Position numbers and translations under genes: made by a program
In this document: in pieces, positions 6,095 to 7,361 of the stretch
Numbering within the stretch: the stretch's first letter is position 1
Layout: every line of letters starts with the position of its first letter
From: an uncultured Bacteroidales bacterium
Lineage (GTDB): Bacteria > Bacteroidota > Bacteroidia > Bacteroidales > Muribaculaceae
Assembly (NCBI GenBank): GCA_947177325.1
Contig: CAMWUH010000099.1
Span: forward strand, 1 to 7,361
Direction of reading: 5' to 3'
DNA length: 7,361 nt
Notes under the pieces: generated by a model
Databases searched by the model: none
Told to the model about the DNA's origin: nothing
The model's input: the letters and a program-made list of their open reading frames with translations, nothing else

Positions 6095-7361
6095 ATGAAC
6101 TTCTCGATAAAAAATTTGCTGATTGCCGCAGCAGCTGCTCTTTCGGCATCTGTCGTTTCAGCCGAAATTCCGGCCAATTATTATAACTCAATCAATGGCT
6201 TGACCGATGCACAAATCAAGTCGGCCTTGGCCTCAATGCTATATAACCACACCGAAGTCAATTACCAAGGGTTGCCCACTCAGTTTCGCCAAACCGACTT
6301 GCGCCCCGGCACTAACTATTGGTGGGATATGTACAGCAACATGAATGTTGACTGCTACATCACTTTCGGCACTTACATGAATCGTGAACACGCCTTTCCC
6401 AAAAGCTGGTGGGGCGGACTGACTAATGTGCCTGCCTATACCGACCTCAATCACCTCTACCCGGCCGAAGCGAAGGCTAACCAAGCCAAGAGCAACTACC
6501 CTCTCGGCGAGGTAATTACGCCGTTGCCGTCGGGAACCTTTGACAATGATGTGGTGCTCGTGGGTTTTGCCAAAACAGGGCAAGGAGGAGGAGCGGCTAA
6601 AGTGTTTGAGCCGGCTGATGAATACAAAGGAGACTTCGCCCGCACCTATTTCTACATGGTAACCACCTATCAGTCATTGACCTGGGACTCAAAATATATG
6701 TATATGCTTCAGCAGAACGACTACCCTACGCTCAAACCTTGGGCCATCGATTTGTTGCTGAAATGGCACGAGCAAGACCCGGTGTCGCAAAAAGAGCTTG
6801 ACCGCAACGAGGCTGTCTACCGCATCCAAAACAATCGCAATCCGTTTATTGACTATCCGGAGTTAGCCCAATACATCTGGGGCGACAAGATGGGGATAAA
6901 GTTTTATGCCGACGAGGGTGGTGTTACCGGCGACCCGGTGCTGACATCGCCCGTGCAAGATATGGCGCTTGACTTTGGTAAAGTGGCATTAGGCAAGTCG
7001 GCCACCTCAATCCTCTATTTCAAGGGTGAAAACCTCAGAGGATCGCTCTCGGTTGACCTCTTCGGCACTGACCGCAAAATGTTCAGCATACCAACCGGCT
7101 CCATTTCAGCTTCGGCTGTCAACACCGGCGAAGGATTTGCGATGCAGGTAACTTACACTCCCACTGCCGTTGGCAACCACACTGCCAAAATATCCATCTC
7201 TGACGGTGGATTGGTGGGGTCGATAGGCGTTCAGCTCATTGGAGAAGCAGCCGAAGCGCCCACACTCACTGCCGTTACCGCCCTCCCCGCTTCAAACATC
7301 ACATCCACCACCTACACCGCCAATTGGGAACCTGCTGCTGAAACCGTTGACTACTATATCG
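6095..7361 (+). CDS. Secreted endonuclease I family nuclease with Ig-like and Fn3-like domains (3' truncated by window)
   Basis: The frame stays open for 422 codons to the window end. Residues 1-23 (MNFSIKNLLIAAAAALSASVVSA) form a signal peptide, so the protein leaves the cytoplasm. Residues about 30-275 match the EndA/NucM/Vvn endonuclease I family of His-Me finger nucleases, which cut DNA and sometimes RNA non-specifically with a divalent metal. NREHAFPKSWW (96-106) holds the likely general base H99, DLNHLYPAEAKANQAKSNYP (117-136) carries the metal-site Asn/His region, and GDFARTYFYM (179-188) and NPFIDYPEL (249-257) are further family segments. Only one cysteine (C87) is seen, unlike disulfide-rich Vvn. 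Residues about 281-384 (LDFGKVALGKSATSILYFKG and on) form an Ig-like beta domain, and from about 388 a Fn3-like domain begins. A C-terminal sorting or anchoring domain may lie beyond the window. Nutrient scavenging or biofilm DNA degradation is a guess. Confidence 0.88.
   Translation, partial: MNFSIKNLLIAAAAALSASVVSAEIPANYYNSINGLTDAQIKSALASMLYNHTEVNYQGLPTQFRQTDLRPGTNYWWDMYSNMNVDCYITFGTYMNREHAFPKSWWGGLTNVPAYTDLNHLYPAEAKANQAKSNYPLGEVITPLPSGTFDNDVVLVGFAKTGQGGGAAKVFEPADEYKGDFARTYFYMVTTYQSLTWDSKYMYMLQQNDYPTLKPWAIDLLLKWHEQDPVSQKELDRNEAVYRIQNNRNPFIDYPELAQYIWGDKMGIKFYADEGGVTGDPVLTSPVQDMALDFGKVALGKSATSILYFKGENLRGSLSVDLFGTDRKMFSIPTGSISASAVNTGEGFAMQVTYTPTAVGNHTAKISISDGGLVGSIGVQLIGEAAEAPTLTAVTALPASNITSTTYTANWEPAAETVDYYI

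Overview
The window looks like a chromosomal segment from an anaerobic gut Bacteroidales bacterium, possibly Muribaculaceae or a relative. The family is a guess; the order is better supported. The reasons are two promoters of the Bacteroides type (TTTG, 20 bases, TAnnTTTG), starts without clear Shine-Dalgarno sites, a DUF4294 protein (a Bacteroidetes family), and a secreted endonuclease I with Ig-like and Fn3-like tails.

Left part (1-5347, all + strand): five genes with gaps of about 60, 30, 49 and 34 bases. They are the 3' end of a mannose-1-phosphate guanylyltransferase (manC), ruvB (Holliday junction motor), a polytopic Wzx/MOP-type polysaccharide flippase, nadB (L-aspartate oxidase, first step of NAD synthesis) and a DUF4294 protein with a signal peptide. 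I see no strong promoter or terminator between them, so they may be cotranscribed. manC and the flippase both serve surface glycan synthesis; ruvB and nadB are housekeeping.

Middle (5351-6094): a small minus-strand gene, convergent with DUF4294 and only 3 bases from it, encodes a 110-residue hydrophobic protein with an HExxH motif. Its promoter reads through a tandem array of a 33-base repeat that forms its mRNA leader. The divergent intergenic region of about 410 bases also holds a separate 45-base array of 9-base repeats and a second, plus-strand promoter with the same architecture.

Right part (6095-7361, + strand, open at the window end): a secreted endonuclease I (EndA/NucM/Vvn-type His-Me finger nuclease), followed by an Ig-like domain and the start of a probable Fn3 domain. 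Its short leader can fold into a stem-loop that starts almost exactly at the predicted transcription start.

I found no CRISPR array, tRNA, rRNA, insertion sequence or clear defence system. The least explained material is the repeat-rich divergent intergenic region and the small HExxH protein next to it.
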